From: Galaxea fascicularis
Taxonomy: Eukaryota > Cnidaria > Anthozoa > Scleractinia > Euphylliidae
Assembly (NCBI GenBank): GCA_948470475.1
Contig: OX419336.1
Coordinates: 19,915,249-19,979,248 of the forward strand
Direction: 5' to 3'
DNA: 64,000 nucleotides
Made by a program: the position numbers and the translations under genes. Positions 12,246-23,581 of the stretch are shown piece by piece; position 1 is the first letter of the stretch, and every line of letters starts with the position of its first letter. A model generated the notes under the pieces. That model was given only the letters and a program-made list of their open reading frames with translations. It ran no database searches and had not been told where the DNA came from.

Positions 12246-12291
12246 CATCGAGGTCTGTACGCTCGGGATCAAATCTTGGAAAAACATCAAA
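12246..12291 (-). CDS. Internal exon of the unknown gene (short form)
   Basis: Acceptor ATATTTGTCAG and donor CTCGATG|GTGAGATA bound 46 nt reading FDVFPRFDPERTDLD, exit phase 1, which fits the micro-exon at 11861. The frame stays open upstream to an alternative acceptor (TTTTGTTTTAAG) at 12350, adding HDKLDEPWPGHAYTSHICQ, which also looks like real protein. The longer form would need a phase-2 entry. Confidence 0.65.
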
Positions 12292-12418
12292 CTGACAAAT
12301 ATGTGAAGTGTACGCATGCCCAGGCCATGGTTCGTCTAATTTATCGTGCCTTAAAACAAAAATAATAGTTGGAAAAACTCGCCGTCAGCCCTTATATCCT
12401 TTTCTTGGCTCCACTCAC

Positions 12419-12461
12419 GTGTTGCTTTCTTTCTAGAACACTAACACCACCGATCTTGTAA
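12419..12461 (-). CDS. Candidate exon of the unknown gene
   Basis: TTTATTTACCAG|43 nt|GTGAGTGG, open only with phase-2 entry: YKIGGVSVLERKQH. Exits in phase 0, so it joins the short form of the 12246 exon but not the long form. Its upstream partner is unclear. Confidence 0.4.
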
Positions 12462-12897
12462 CTGGTAAATAAATCACGATTTGCGATCACTTCTTCGAAA
12501 GCGGATTCACGCTAATCCTGAGTAAATCCATGATTAAAAGCTAACGCCGGCTGGCTGGGTCAGCATTGTAGAGCACCGGACAATATCTATCATATGGGAG
12601 GTCGCGGAATCAAACCCCGGTCGGACCAACACTCAGGTTCTTTAAATAATTGAGGAAAAAGTGCTGCCTTGGTGATGACATGGTTAAACTTTCTAGTCTT
12701 TGTATAGTTTCTCGGATATCTTGTTCAAAAACTGACTAAACTCTGTGGTACGTTAAACGACCGACACAAAGTAGGGAACAGTGTTGTGTTCTGGTCTACT
12801 GCGCATTCTGGCTTGTATCCCGCGTATTCGGAGATATTGGCACGGTTAGCCTTGGTGTTTTTTTTAAAAACAGGGCCCAGGTGCTAACATCACTTAC

Positions 12898-12921
12898 TCG
12901 GTATTCAAAGAAGTTGGTAAT
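12898..12921 (-). CDS. Candidate 24-nt exon of the unknown gene
   Basis: Strong sites (GCCTTGCAG acceptor, CCGA|GTAAGTGATG donor). In phase 0 it reads ITNFFEYR and links the exon at 13012-13161 to the short 12246 exon without a stop; in phase 2 it also stays open. Confidence 0.4.
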
Positions 12922-13011
12922 CTGCAAGGCAACAAAAGTGTATATTTCATTTAGGTTCGTCAGTGAAGTTTAACATTCATCTTAAAAATCAGAATTGAGT
13001 GTAACTTATAC

Positions 13012-13161
13012 ATGTACAACAGTATCTAAATAAAACTCCTGGTTTCGATGAAGAGAGCGAGAGCATATAGCAACTAAAGCAATTAGCCCTAGAAGCAAAT
13101 CAATATATTCCATGGGATCTAAGACGATCATTTTTCCAGTATAAGAAGAGTAGTAGGTGAG
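13012..13161 (-). CDS. Candidate 150-nt exon of the unknown gene
   Basis: AAATTGCAG acceptor and CAT|GTATAAGT donor. Phase 0 reading gives 50 residues starting LTYYSSYTGKMIVLDPMEYI and passing through LLLGLIALVAI, then CSRSLHRNQEFYLDTVVH. It fits the next 24-nt exon, but its phase does not fit the exit of the 13662 exon. Confidence 0.4.
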
Positions 13162-13661
13162 CTGCAATTTATATATTTGAAAGACATATAAAATAAAAAC
13201 CAAAAACACTTAATAAATTCAGCTACTGGGAAGTGAAATAACAGCGAAAGCCACTGATGGTCTGGAGCATAATAGCCCTTCATCATATTCTTCAGCGGGT
13301 CATTATTTCATCCCGACTTTTATTTCAAATGAAATCCTTTGGATACAGGATGTTTGTTTAAATGCATCTTGAATGTTTCCGAAAACAAGCGCAGTCGATA
13401 GCTTAAAATCACCCCTTATTTTAGCGTTTTTAATATATTGACTGTTTCTAAACACTCTAATCTCCTGCCAAAGATACCCGATAGAGCGTGTGTGGCAGAG
13501 CTGAAACTCTTGGGGACCGGACAGCGAGGAAGGTCCACTTGATCATTTTCAACATATTCTCCTAAATCTTAATGGATCTCTTCCAGGTTTAGTTAGAGAA
13601 AATTTCCCTAGATTTTTGACCAATCATAGACAAGAGTTCAAGAGAGGCCAACAGTACTTAC

Positions 13662-13676
13662 TGCTGGTCATTAATC
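13662..13676 (-). CDS. Candidate 15-nt micro-exon of the unknown gene
   Basis: CGCCTGCAG acceptor and AGCA|GTAAGTACTG donor give RLMTS after the exon-1 carry base. A 24-nt version starting after CCCTCAG is also in frame. Too short to be sure without transcripts. Confidence 0.3.
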
Positions 13677-13947
13677 CTGCAGGCGCTGAGGGACAGTGAC
13701 GTCACGGCGTAGGATTGACTACTTGCGTCACTAGGCAAAGAATGAAACATACTCAACATTTAGTTGATCCACGAGATTACTTCAGATGCTTCCACTGTGC
13801 TTGAAGTAAATTTAATGCTGAAAGGGAAAGCTCAGTCTTATCTGAATTTTTATCATAACCAAGTGATTGATATTCGATTTAGTGGCTGAAGTGGCCATGG
13901 TTTTTACACGCTTGTAAGAAAACGCGACATGTCACCATATTACTTAC

Positions 13948-14053
13948 TAATTATGTACACCACTGGAGTAATGCTGATGGCTGCGACTTCTGACAATGTC
14001 TCCAGTAACTGCATTGGATTGGGGTAAAACAGGTAGCTTTCCCACTCCTCCAT
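13948..14053 (-). CDS. Probable first coding exon of the unknown gene
   Basis: ATG at 14053 opens MEEWESYLFYPNPMQLLETL and then SEVAAISITPVVYII, ending at ATTA|GTAAGTAATATG in phase 1 (106 nt). The sequence is hydrophobic but without a clear signal-peptide cleavage site. The only evidence that it belongs to the downstream exons is strand, order and protein-like composition. Confidence 0.5.
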
Positions 14054-14419
14054 ATTTAGTGTCCTCTGTACCCCACCCTGTCACATTATTCGGCCTGCGA
14101 AAGACCCTGTAAAAATAATACGTGTCCCGATATTTAGCAACAATTTATGTATCCTTGAAACTAAAGCTTGCAAAACGTATTGCACAATAGAAGGCTAGAT
14201 AATTTAAGTCATTTACAATTACGATTTCATGTGTTATTCAGGAGTCATATGTAGACTCTATTAGAGTAACACATACAACACTGCTCACGTGATAACAGAG
14301 CAGAGAATGAGCTGTCATTTTAAAAGGATTTTCCATTTTCTTGCTTCAACTTTGGAAACGAATCTCAGATGCTTGGTCTTAAAGTAACGTCAGTCACGGA
14401 TATTGTTATCGCCTTTAGA

Positions 14420-14896
14420 TTTAAGGGCCTATCACCCCAAAATATTTTTTTCGCTAAAATGAATCTTTTCACCTGTTCAAAACGCATAGCAGCCCTTTTT
14501 TCCCCTATTTTTAATAACTCCCGTCTTTTTACAGGCTTCAAAACTTACGAAAAACCAAGGTTCGTTTGTTTCGCGACCGAGTCAGAAGGGGAATGGGTCT
14601 ATTCCTGATTTGACGTCACAATCTACTTTGCATACATGTTTACAAAGAGTTAATGTGATGCAAATTAGTTTGTGACGTCAGATCAGGAATAGACCCATGC
14701 CCCTTCTGACTCGGTCGTGAAAGTTTAATAAAATAACAATAATAATAACAAAACTTATATAGCGCGGATAACAATATTCCTATTTTCATCAAAAGTCAAG
14801 ATTTATTGAAAAAAGGAAAAAATGCCGCAATGTGTTTCGATCAGGTACAAAGATTTATTTTAGCGAAAAAAATATTTGGGGCTATAGGCACTTTAA
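14420..14896. mobile_element. Hairpin MITE with nested inner palindrome
   Basis: The outer arms GGGCCTATCACCCCAAAATA and TATTTGGGGCTATAGGC(AC) are inverted, as are the adjoining TTTTTTTCGCTAAAATGAATC / GATTTATTTTAGCGAAAAAAA. Inside, CGACCGAGTCAGAAGGGG...ATGGGTCTATTCCTGAT is mirrored by ATCAGGAATAGACCCATGCCCC...CGGTCG. A fragment of one arm recurs at about 59930-60030. Confidence 0.7.
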
Positions 14897-14933
14897 ACTA
14901 CTAAAAAGTACGTATTAATTTTTAAAAAATGAA

Positions 14934-15140
14934 GGGGCGTTTACACGACAGAGCAAAAATAGCACGGATCCGACAAAAACTCGAACAGTTCCAATAGTTT
15001 TTGCAAAGGATCAGTGAACTTTTCTCCGTTCCGCGACCGGACGAACGAGTAAAAGTTCATTGTTTCTTTGCAAAAACTATTGGAACCGTTCCAGTTTTTG
15101 TCGGATGCGTGCCATTTTTGCTCTGTCGTGTAAACGCCCT
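14934..15140. mobile_element. Small TIR MITE
   Basis: GGGGCGTTTACACGACAGAG at the left pairs with CTCTGTCGTGTAAACGCCCT at the right, and the inner AAAAACT-AACAGTTCCAATAG / CTATTGGAACCGTTCCAGTTTTT also pair. GAA on both sides could be a 3-bp target duplication. Confidence 0.75.
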
Positions 15141-15940
15141 GAAAATAAACAGCTTCAGAACTCCAGTTACTGAGAAAACTAAGGCATGACTTTTGTTTGA
15201 ACCAAGACGTTCTTTCGCTCTTTACATTGATGCTAAAATAGTATAATTAAACAATGCCAAAAAAAGGCAAAAGTACACTGACGTATGACAGAAACCAAGC
15301 AACAATTCAGAGGCAAACAGCAAAAACAAGTTGCGTGGCATATCAACAAGTATCCTCGCGCATTCGAATTTAGTCTTTTTTTTTTTTTTGTCACGTTTTA
15401 CGTTCTAATAATACTTACCCCAAAGAGGAAAAAGTGCTTCTTCTTGGAACTCCTGGTGTAAGTAGATCTGAAGATAAGAAAGTTGGAGAAATGTGAACCT
15501 CACTATTTCCTGAACTGTAACATTGCATCTTTTATTCATTAGGCTAAAACAATTATGAAAATTAAATTATGCGTCATGACATAACAAAGATACTAAGTGC
15601 CTGTAATCAAGATTAACTAAGAAAACATTTCCTATGTTTCCCAAAAATTACTTCTTAGCGCGTGGAAATTCGCAACAAGAATAAATGATATCAAAATACC
15701 AAAGTGAGTACTCGAAGTTTCTTTTAAATTGAGACTTCCGCAAATATTATTGTTGCTTGTGTAATTATCAGGTGGAAAGAACAACAAGAAAAGTCACATC
15801 ATTTTCGAAAACCGTGATCTGTCCCAACCCGCCATCTTCTTCCCCGAGACTATACATGTATACGAAAATGAATATGATTGAATGAAAATGAATAACAAAA
15901 CCTTAATACTTCATAGGAAGAGGAATCGACCACGTCCCAC
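15141..15940. other. Intergenic DNA, nothing recognised
   Basis: AT-rich sequence with poly-T near 15377-15390 and no splice-supported coding region. Confidence 0.35.
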
Positions 15941-15949
15941 GGGTTCTGC

Positions 15950-16290
15950 TCTCATCCCGTACGTCCAGGGGGTTACAAAACCTATCAAGAGACTTTTGTG
16001 TAGCCACAACATTAAAGTTGACCAAAACCTTTCTAGACGTTAAGTCATATTGTTACTAAACCGAAGGATATTGTACTAAAGGAACGACGAACTCACGGTG
16101 TTTATTCTATTCCGTACAATGATTGTGATCATGAGTACATCGGACAGACCAAACGTCAATCAATTTGTCACCAAAAAGTAGTTTCTCTTTGTAAAAAGGT
16201 AAAACTCCGCTTATTGCAGCATTAGATAACCCCTGATGAAGGCACTAGGCAGGAGTCAAGTGCTGAACCGTTGGGTCGTGAATTGTAACT
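15950..16290 (+). pseudogene. Decayed Penelope-like element C-terminus
   Basis: Across frameshifts the plus strand reads PYVQGVTKPIKRLLCSHNIK, then GVYSIPYNDCDHEYIGQTKR. The second phrase is the YSIPC-x-x-C-x-x-x-YIGQT signature of the GIY-YIG endonuclease of Penelope-like retroelements. The 3' remnant CCCTGATGAAGGCACTAGGC...AACCGTTGGGTC follows, similar in style to Penelope 3' regions. No intact frame is left. Confidence 0.6.
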
Positions 16291-16329
16291 TTTTGAGTTA
16301 CATTCAATGATCTTTTAACCAGAATAGCG

Positions 16330-16784
16330 TCAAACCATGTCAAACTAAAGGCTGCAATTCAAAATTTGATTTTATAGGCAAATTACACGAAAGAATGCAC
16401 GCCTCCTATGTATAAGGGTCTTAGGTCTCTGGGGCTCCAGAGACCCCCTCTTTTGGGACTCCTATGTATGGGATGGAGGTCGGATTTGCGGGAAGTGATG
16501 ACAGGAGCCGAGGACTGAAATCACGTTTTAAAGGCTGAATTAAAAACTTGTTTTTCATGGTCTAATCTCATAAACATTTTGATTTTGAGTGAAAAAGAAA
16601 ACCAGTGCACTTCATTCTGCGTGGTTGTTGGTTGTTTTGTATGGGCATACATTTCCTCATTTCCCGCTTTGTGTAATTTTCTGTCAGGCGTTCCCGCCAC
16701 TAGTTCCCAGTTCACAATTAAGGAAGACAGCTTCTGTCAGCGGATTCATTCTTTACTCTGTCAAATAATCATGGTTGACACAGG
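16330..16784. promoter_or_regulatory. 5' flank of TMEM138
   Basis: A short palindrome GTCTCTGGGGCTCCAGAGAC sits at about 16422-16442. A five-codon upstream ORF (ATG at 16771, MVDTG then TGA) overlaps the TMEM138 start codon region. No TATA box could be assigned. Confidence 0.3.
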
Positions 16785-16909
16785 ATGAAAGTTTCACGGT
16801 TTTGCTTCGTGGTTTATCTCCAACTCTTGTTCCTTTTCGTCGATTTATTTATCAACTCCTTTGGGGAACTGTTTCGCACTGCAGATGTTGTTCTTTTGGT
16901 GCTGTACAT
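16785..16909 (+). CDS. TMEM138: TMEM138 exon 1
   Basis: The ATG opens MKVSRFCFVVYLQLLFLFVD, then LFINSFGELFRTADVVLLVLY, forming the first membrane segment; it matches the family pattern of a long hydrophobic helix followed by D-L-F-x-N-S-F-x-E-L. The exon ends TACAT|GTGAGT in phase 2, so the split Ile codon is completed by exon 2. The in-frame match to the family both before and after the junction confirms an intron of about 13.8 kb. Confidence 0.9.
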
Positions 16910-19900
16910 GTGAGTATATCTATAGCGCCATATAATTTTCTCTCACCATGGGTGTTGTGGCGGGCATTTCCGATTCGAAGAAATGTTTTGCTCTCTTGAC
17001 TGGAAGAGCGTTGCTAGTGTTCTTAAATGAACTGTTTACTGAATTTATAACTCTAAGCATCAACTCTAAGAAGTCAAGCGGCCTTCTGGTTATTTTTTGA
17101 ACCCCTGCGGTATTCCTTTTAAACCATTTTCGGTTGTTTAAAAACCCACGCATTTATCTCAGGCACGATCGCGTAAAGTTCACATTGTTATCAGATTTTT
17201 TTGGACCCCAGATAATTTATTGTACTCTTTTTCAGACGCGGTGAGGTATACCGCGTATAGTTTCAGTATCACTATGCACAAATAAACAATCCCACACAGT
17301 GTCAGTTAAATACAAATGTCTGCACTAGCAGGTTATTAACGGCCTACTTCCCAATTTAGTGAACCCTGTCAGCTTAAAATATTGCCGTTGTTGGTAAAAC
17401 CTGTTGAGATAACAGTGTCTGATATAATATTTCAGGACAAGAAGAATCAAACAGCTAGAAATCACGATCAAAACTTGCAAATCAAATTCAAGCAAAGAAA
17501 ATTTAATCTGTGGATTTTAGTCTAGTCTATCAAAAACAATGTAAATATGTAAACACATATGTTTGTTCGAGATGAGAATCTTTACTATAAATGCATGCAC
17601 GAAGAAGATCTTTAGCACGCCATTTTCTGTTCGTATGTTGATCTTACTATAGGGTGTGTTCAGTCTTTACTCGATCAAGGGCAGCAACTACAGAATACAG
17701 GGCCACTTTGGTCCACCTCGTTTACAGGCGTCGAAGCAGACTTTTTTCAGTTCATCATTGAACACAGATCATGCAAAACTACAGTTATTGATTAATTTGC
17801 TTCGCTGGCGCGTTCGTTAATTACTTGAAAACAACATATCTATTTCATCACTTTTGTAGCTCACGGACATTCTCTACATTAACTAACTTGCTTCATGTTT
17901 TAACTCCATTTTCCTGGGGAGTAGTGTATGTACGTTTTTTTTTTGCGTAGGTATTTACAAGAGCGCGCGTTGTGTTTTTAAATCAAGGGCTCAGTACAGC
18001 AACTAATAAGATTTAAATAATTAGTTTGACCTTTAAATATGTTAGTTAAATTTCAGTCTGTGAATACTTTAGACAAAACACCGAAAAATGTGTCAGACAT
18101 AAGGCAATATTCTTTTCTGAGTTATGTATCTTTTGAATCTATCAAATGTAGTTTTAAATGTTTCTAAACAGACGAGCATTCATGTTAGAAAGCCACAGTC
18201 AAATGCAACATTAAATCCATTTGATTTGCATTTTATCCCCAAAAATTTTGACAGATAACATGCTAAAACTTAATCTTCTTGTGTCCACTAATTCTATTTT
18301 TAGTCTTGACACATTTGTCCTGTTGTAGTTTTTTGTTGAAATTGCGAGGGAAACCCTATGTGACCCTGTTGTGTTTTGATACTTGAAAAATAATGTTTGA
18401 CCGGAGGCATGCCTTGAGTTATTCTTACTGCATTCATACAATAAGGCAATAATAGGATTATAATATATAATGATTATTGTTATACAGTTTAGGACCTTAA
18501 CTATGACCCAATATGGAATGATTTTTTATGAAAGGAATTGGTATCCACAAGATTTTCTTGCATCATGATTTTTCTCTGTGATATGTGTGATTAGATTGAA
18601 GACCTATTTGTCCAGTTTGGTGACAATACATATGTTTAAAGCTAAATATGGTTTGATTTGCCAACCGGAAACAAACATTTCATTAGCTGCTCGTTGAAAC
18701 TTAGTGTTATTTTACCCAAATCTGGGGGAAAATGTCTTTAAATAAAGCTGGTAACCACATGGTAAGAATGAAGGAAATGTCTTGTTTGCGGTCATCTTAC
18801 ATTAAGCTGCTTACTATGAAGCCTATGAAAACAAACATTTCACCACAGAATAGCTGCAAACATTCCTTCACATAAAAAATTGTATGTGTATCTTTATCTA
18901 CCATATACTTTCATATAAAACTGTTTCTGCTATTATGAAAAACTATGACAAATGTGGTGATGAGCAAGAGCAAATAAAATTTGAAAAATGCAGCATTTGA
19001 AAGCAGTAGAGAAGCTCTGTTATGATGATTTAGTACAAGAACATAGACTGTGCTTTTAGACTTTCCACTGTTTCAACATTTGGATGGTCTGTTTATATGA
19101 AGGTTATGCCCAATGGACCACTTTACAGATGTCACGCAAAATAACAATTTTTCTTATTTGTCATACAAACAAAAAACAATTTCCATAGATTGATTTATCA
19201 TGCCAAATTTAGTAAAGATGCTAGGTTTCATAAGAATCGGTTGCAAACTAGTGCAAATTTATGAGACACCAAACTTGCCAATTTTTACAGACAAATATAT
19301 GGCAGGGGCCAAGGGATACTGTGAGACTCTGCAATTTCAGCAACTTCTGAAAACATGTGTGATGATTAGTCCTTAATGTTGCTTGGCCCCATGTGATTAC
19401 CTACAGTGTACATGTATACCAATAAGTTATTATTGTTTATCCATTGTTTCATTCCATACCTTTTCCTGCTTTTCACATTTCTATCAACATGAAAGTCCTT
19501 CAGTAGAGATTAATATAGTTATGCAATGATTTCCAGTGGTACATGTACAGTATACCTTGGAACATCCCATGAGTCACTTGCACATGTATTTTCTTTATTA
19601 ATACACGTAAGCTTTTATGTGAGCGAGTATGCAAAGAAAATACTACTGACTTGTGGGATAATAATTTCATAGTAATATTACAAGAAAGTTTTGCATGACT
19701 ATTTTATACCATAAATGATATTGAATCAGTTATGAACTGTGAGATGACTAGAGGTTTTAATTATTATTGTGCCATTAATAAATTATCAGTTAACTTGAAA
19801 AAAACTAACTTGATGTCAATAACCTCACCATGTAAAAAAGTCACTCCTGTAAATATTTAAAATTTTGAGAGGAAGGCTTGCATGAAAGACCCAGTGAAGA

Positions 19901-20030
19901 CCATTAGACTTTGCGCACCTCTTTTGATGTTTTGGCTCTCACTTCGAAGCGGCAAAATTTGATCGGGTGCATGTTATCATCAACTGCTTGATATATTTCC
20001 TGTTTGTGCTGGAATGGACAGCTCAGCCTC
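16910..20030. other. TMEM138 intron 1, 5' part
   Basis: AT-rich non-coding DNA, no convincing exon or full element. Confidence 0.5.
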
Positions 20031-20039
20031 CCCTGGTGA

Positions 20040-20850
20040 AAAACTTTGTAAGATCCTCAAAGATCCTTGAAGATCTCCATGAGGATCTTCTAAGATCTTA
20101 CTGTGGATCTTCAGCAAGATCCTCAAAGATCTTTGAGGATCTTCAACATTCTTGCCAAGATCTTCAAGGATCCTCAAACTTCTTGCCAAGATCCTCAAGG
20201 ATCTTCATGGATCCTTGAAGATCCTAAAAAGATCCTTCCAAGATCTTCAAGGTTCTTGAAGGATCCATAAAGGTCTTTCAAAGATCTTTATGTATTCCTA
20301 TCAAGATCCTCAAGGATCCTTAAGGAGAAAGCCAATGTCCCACACAGATCTTCAAGGATCCTTTTAATTTCTTGTCAGTATCCTCAAAGATCTTTCAACA
20401 TCCCAATATTTTTGCCAAGATCCTCAAGGATCCTCAATCTTCTTGCCAAGATCCTCAAGGATCTTCATGGATCCTAAAAAGATCCTGCCAAGATCTTCAA
20501 GGTTCTTGAGGGATCCTTGAAGGTCTTTCAAAGATCTTTATCTATTCCTTTCAAGATCTTCAAGGATCCTTAAGGAGAAAGCCAAAGTCCTACACAGATC
20601 TTCAAGGATCCTTATAATTTCTTGTCAGTATCCTCAAAGATCTTTCAACATCCCCAATATTCTTGCCAAAATCCTCAAACTTCTTGCCAAGATCGATATT
20701 TACAAATCCTTGAGGATCAGAACAAGATCCCTATTTATTCCTGCTAAGATCTTCAAAACCCAATAGGATCCTTGAGGGTCTTACAAAGATCTCTGTCTAT
20801 TCCCTGCCACCCTTGAAGATCCTCACAGTTCCTTTAATTTTTATTAAAAG
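20040..20850. repeat. GATC-rich satellite block A with 250-bp higher-order unit
   Basis: The segment is built from degenerate variants of (A)AGATC(C/T)T(C/T)AAGGATC(C/T)T, so that GATC occurs every 8-20 bases, often about every 10. A larger period is also visible: TTAAGGAGAAAGCCAA(T/A)GTCC(C/T)ACACAG recurs at 20320 and 20570, exactly 250 bp apart, with the surrounding phrases repeating in the same order, and a partial third unit follows at about 20647. Because GATC is palindromic the block reads alike on both strands, which explains apparently open frames such as ILEDLHEDL. Confidence 0.85.
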
Positions 20851-21271
20851 CTCCTCAACAATTTCCAATGGTTCTGTCAATTTATTTAGGACAGTCACTT
20901 GTCTGCATTAATTCTCACCCTTCATTTACCAATCATCATACTGTCAACTACTCCAGTTTGCAAAACGTTTATTCCTTGTTCAACACACGTTCAATATTCT
21001 CTGAGCAAATATCAAGCTAAACTCACACGCTTATATACTTATGTAAATCTAGAAAGTTCCAAAAGCGTCTCTGCATATATTACGGATTTAGGACAATGCA
21101 GACTAATGAACAACACTCTAAACTATGCTGCAGAACACCTAAAAGGCGACAGAATGAATTGGATTATGTAAGAATTATGTAACAATACAATATATAAATA
21201 ATTGAGCCACATTTGTTCTGGAATGTTAACAGAAACATCTCTACAAACAAAAAAACCTAAGAGAAAAGGTT

Positions 21272-21566
21272 TGTAGATTACTGCGCCTTTCAATAACATG
21301 CAGACTCTACAATTCAAAGCTCAACTGCCATGTGTTTTTGGCTACCATCAATCAAGTGCTCAGTGGCTCTTCCTAGCTTCCAACTACAGCCGAGGGCACG
21401 GTAATCAACTCATTGAGCATAGTTCAGCCAACAAAACAGTGTTCGGCAGTGGTTGGAAGCTGGGAGGAGCTGCTGAACATTTGATTGACAGTAGTGAAAA
21501 ACGCATTTGTCAGTTGTAGTTTGAATTTTTGAGTCTGCATGTTATTGAAATACGCAGTAATAAATC
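21272..21566. mobile_element. Hairpin MITE
   Basis: GATTACTGCGCCTTTCAATAACATGCAGACTC and its continuation through CTCAACTG and TTCCAACTAC at the left are mirrored on the right, ending GAGTCTGCATGTTATTGAAA and then TACGCAGTAAT. The arms are about 110 bp. It lies just 3' of the minus-strand exon at 21611-21726. Confidence 0.75.
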
Positions 21567-21610
21567 TTTACTTTTATACCAAGATTATTCAGTGATCTTG
21601 TAATACAAAA

Positions 21611-21726
21611 TTAATTTACATGTACATGCTTTTTTCTTAAATCATTGCACTTTTGGTGTATAGCCCTTCTTATTTCATTCCAGTGTCTATCGACAGTTTT
21701 CTGGGAATCTTTCTTGACAATGCATC
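21611..21726 (-). CDS. Terminal exon of a small nested gene
   Basis: TTTTTTCCTAG acceptor, phase-1 entry (two bases), then CIVKKDSQKTVDRHWNEIRR, AIHQKCNDLRKKHVHVN and TAA. The basic, helical sequence and perfect phase fit with the 22144-22195 exon suggest a real gene on the strand opposite TMEM138, inside its first intron. I do not recognise the family; a basic helical tail of a nucleic-acid or chromatin protein is possible. Confidence 0.55.
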
Positions 21727-22143
21727 CTAGGAAAAAATAAAAAATGTTAGTCAAATTAAAGAATTTGAATTTGTCATAGGCAATGACAATAAAACTAATA
21801 AATCTTTATAGACATGTCACAATAACAATTATTGTTACTTTATTAACCTCTTGAACAAATCTCTTGCTTAAAATGCTTTAAAGGCAAACTACATATGTCA
21901 AGCGTAAACGGCAACTTATAGCTTACATGTACAGGTTAGTTGGAATGAAGATATTGACACTACCTTTCAATTGTTTCATTACAATCTCAGACATTTTGGT
22001 GAAAAGATGTATTCTTGTGTGGTAACAAACTTCAAATTCCTCTCTGTAAATTGAGTTTTCATTGAGACTAAATTGTAGGTCTTGAGACTTGACAACACAG
22101 ATGTCTATAATACGCCTGTTAAAGCCACTATGAAGATACTTAC

Positions 22144-22195
22144 TTTTAATTAACAAGACTTTCAATGGCCTCCTTTTCACAATCTTCTTTAGGCC
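22144..22195 (-). CDS. Internal exon of the small nested gene
   Basis: TTTATTTTAAG acceptor and AAAA|GTAAGTATC donor. Phase 0 in, phase 1 out: GLKKIVKRRPLKVLLIK, then the split Arg codon with the last exon. Entered in the phase left by the 23218 exon it would instead run GPKEDCEKEAIESLVN and stop, so either one exon between them is missing or that shorter product is made. Confidence 0.5.
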
Positions 22196-23217
22196 CTTAA
22201 AATAAACAGAAAATTTGTCATGTGATTGAACTCAGTTTCTTTTCAAAGTTTGCCAGTCAAAGTGAACTAGCATTATCTGATTTATACCAAAACCTGCCAT
22301 AAGCCTTAATTGTTACATTTGCACCTGGGACATTAAATACAGCAACTGATGACTGTTATAGAGTCTCATTTGTGAGAAAGTAAAATGACTACAAAAGTAA
22401 TTGAGGAAATGATTTGTGCTTCTTAGAGTGTTTAACTTAACCAGTGAAATGACTTTTATTAGACAACTGGTAATATAGCCTGTAGTCAGCAAATAGTCAG
22501 TACACACAAAAGAACACAAAGGAAATCCTGGGCACAATAGGTAGTAGTACATGTAGTAGTTAGTCTGCTACAAATTAACTTCTAATTCATGGGTGAAGTA
22601 AAATCCCTCAAATTATTTATAGATGTGAATCAAAATTTCAAAATCGAAAATGTCTTGTAAAAGACATTTGAACTGAGATTATTTTCATGAAGTAAAAAGA
22701 ACAGATTTAGGCTACAACGAAACAAACAAACCCCCCTACTTGTCACCAAAGTTATGTAAACGACGCGAAATGACCGGGATGAGAATATTTGAATCGAATT
22801 TACGGACGTCGTTGCTTATTTAATGGCCTTATTTTCAGTTGAATTAATGATATCAATAAAACTATTTAAAGTTGTGGCAAATGCTGGAAATCAGCCTCTT
22901 TTTAGCTGCCTTACAGTGGGTCAGAATACCCCGCCTTGGTCGGTGTTCTTTGCAAGAACGAATCATTATTTTCTTATTCGACGGTCCATTGTGAACTTCC
23001 CAGTATTTGTTACCTAGATCGACAAAAGATCGCACAATACCGCAGCCACTGTACTCTTGAAAGAATTCGTTCCACTTTATCCCCCTCGACTTTGTAATTG
23101 ACCAAGAATATCTGACTACTGTACTTAATAAACAATAGGCATTAATCGCTTCCAATTTGTAAACATAACCTTTATAACGACCGTAAATTTAAATAATCTT
23201 GAGCATTTCCTACTTAC

Positions 23218-23266
23218 CTTGATCCTCCCTTAGCTTCTGAATCTGCAACCTTTCGCTTTTTGCCAT
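23218..23266 (-). CDS. First coding exon of the small nested gene
   Basis: ATG in a purine-rich context (GAAGAAAATGG) opens MAKSERLQIQKLREDQ and stops at CAAG|GTAAGTA, phase 1. The charged helical start and strong donor are convincing. A 97-codon minus-strand open frame at 22862-23155 lies between this exon and the next and may contain the missing exon, but its borders are unclear. Confidence 0.55.
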
Positions 23267-23581
23267 TTTCTTCAAAATGAAGTCGAGGAGCTTCTGAACT
23301 AAAGGACTTCTAATCTTGGGCCTCGCAAATCCGGTAATAATCGACGCACTGCAGTGACAACCAGCAAGTGACCTTTAGTTTTTTAAGAAATTCGATCGGC
23401 CGTAACACGTGTTCGCACCTACGCCGTGACGTATCTTTTATGCTATTGGTCGTTACTAGTAATGAGCGCGTGACTGTTAGATGCGACACGCGTGAAGCGA
23501 CTGCAACTCAGTGTGACATTTTCCTCCTCATGGTTAATTTTCCCACGATTTCATTGAAAAACCAATACACACGTATTCATC
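23267..23581. promoter_or_regulatory. Candidate bidirectional promoter
   Basis: 315 bp separate the divergent starts at 23266 (minus) and 23582 (plus). The stretch has more CG dinucleotides than its surroundings (ATTCGATCGGCCGTAACACG, GCGACACGCGTGAAGCGACT) and contains a CACGTG-like ACACGTG. Local CpG enrichment between two head-to-head starts suits a shared promoter. Confidence 0.45.

Larger units (their letters stand above)
9634..14053 (-). other. Span of a multi-exon gene of unknown function
   Basis: Minus-strand gene from a plausible ATG at 14053 to a TGA at 9634. Exons at 12246-12291, 11861-11886, 11359-11607, 10211-10797 and 9634-9736 join in a single frame (337 codons with the stop), each with a GT donor and pyrimidine-rich AG acceptor. 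Exons farther upstream (13948-14053, 13662-13676, 13012-13161, 12898-12921, 12419-12461) look coding, but not all phases can be reconciled, so at least one exon is missed or wrongly bounded. I do not recognise the protein. It has no clear signal peptide; its 5' exons are hydrophobic-aromatic, its middle is acidic and its C-terminal half basic. It is divergent from TMEM138 (starts 2.7 kb apart). Confidence 0.7.

Noticed and set aside
19967..20218. 83-codon frame in satellite block A and similar frames in block B
   Set aside because: The peptide (ILEDL/SSKIFEDL repeats) is the direct translation of the GATC repeat and is open on both strands for that reason.
22862..23155. 97-codon minus frame as an independent gene
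   Set aside because: Two frames are open at once here and no start context or family match is evident; it may at most contain an exon of the nested gene.
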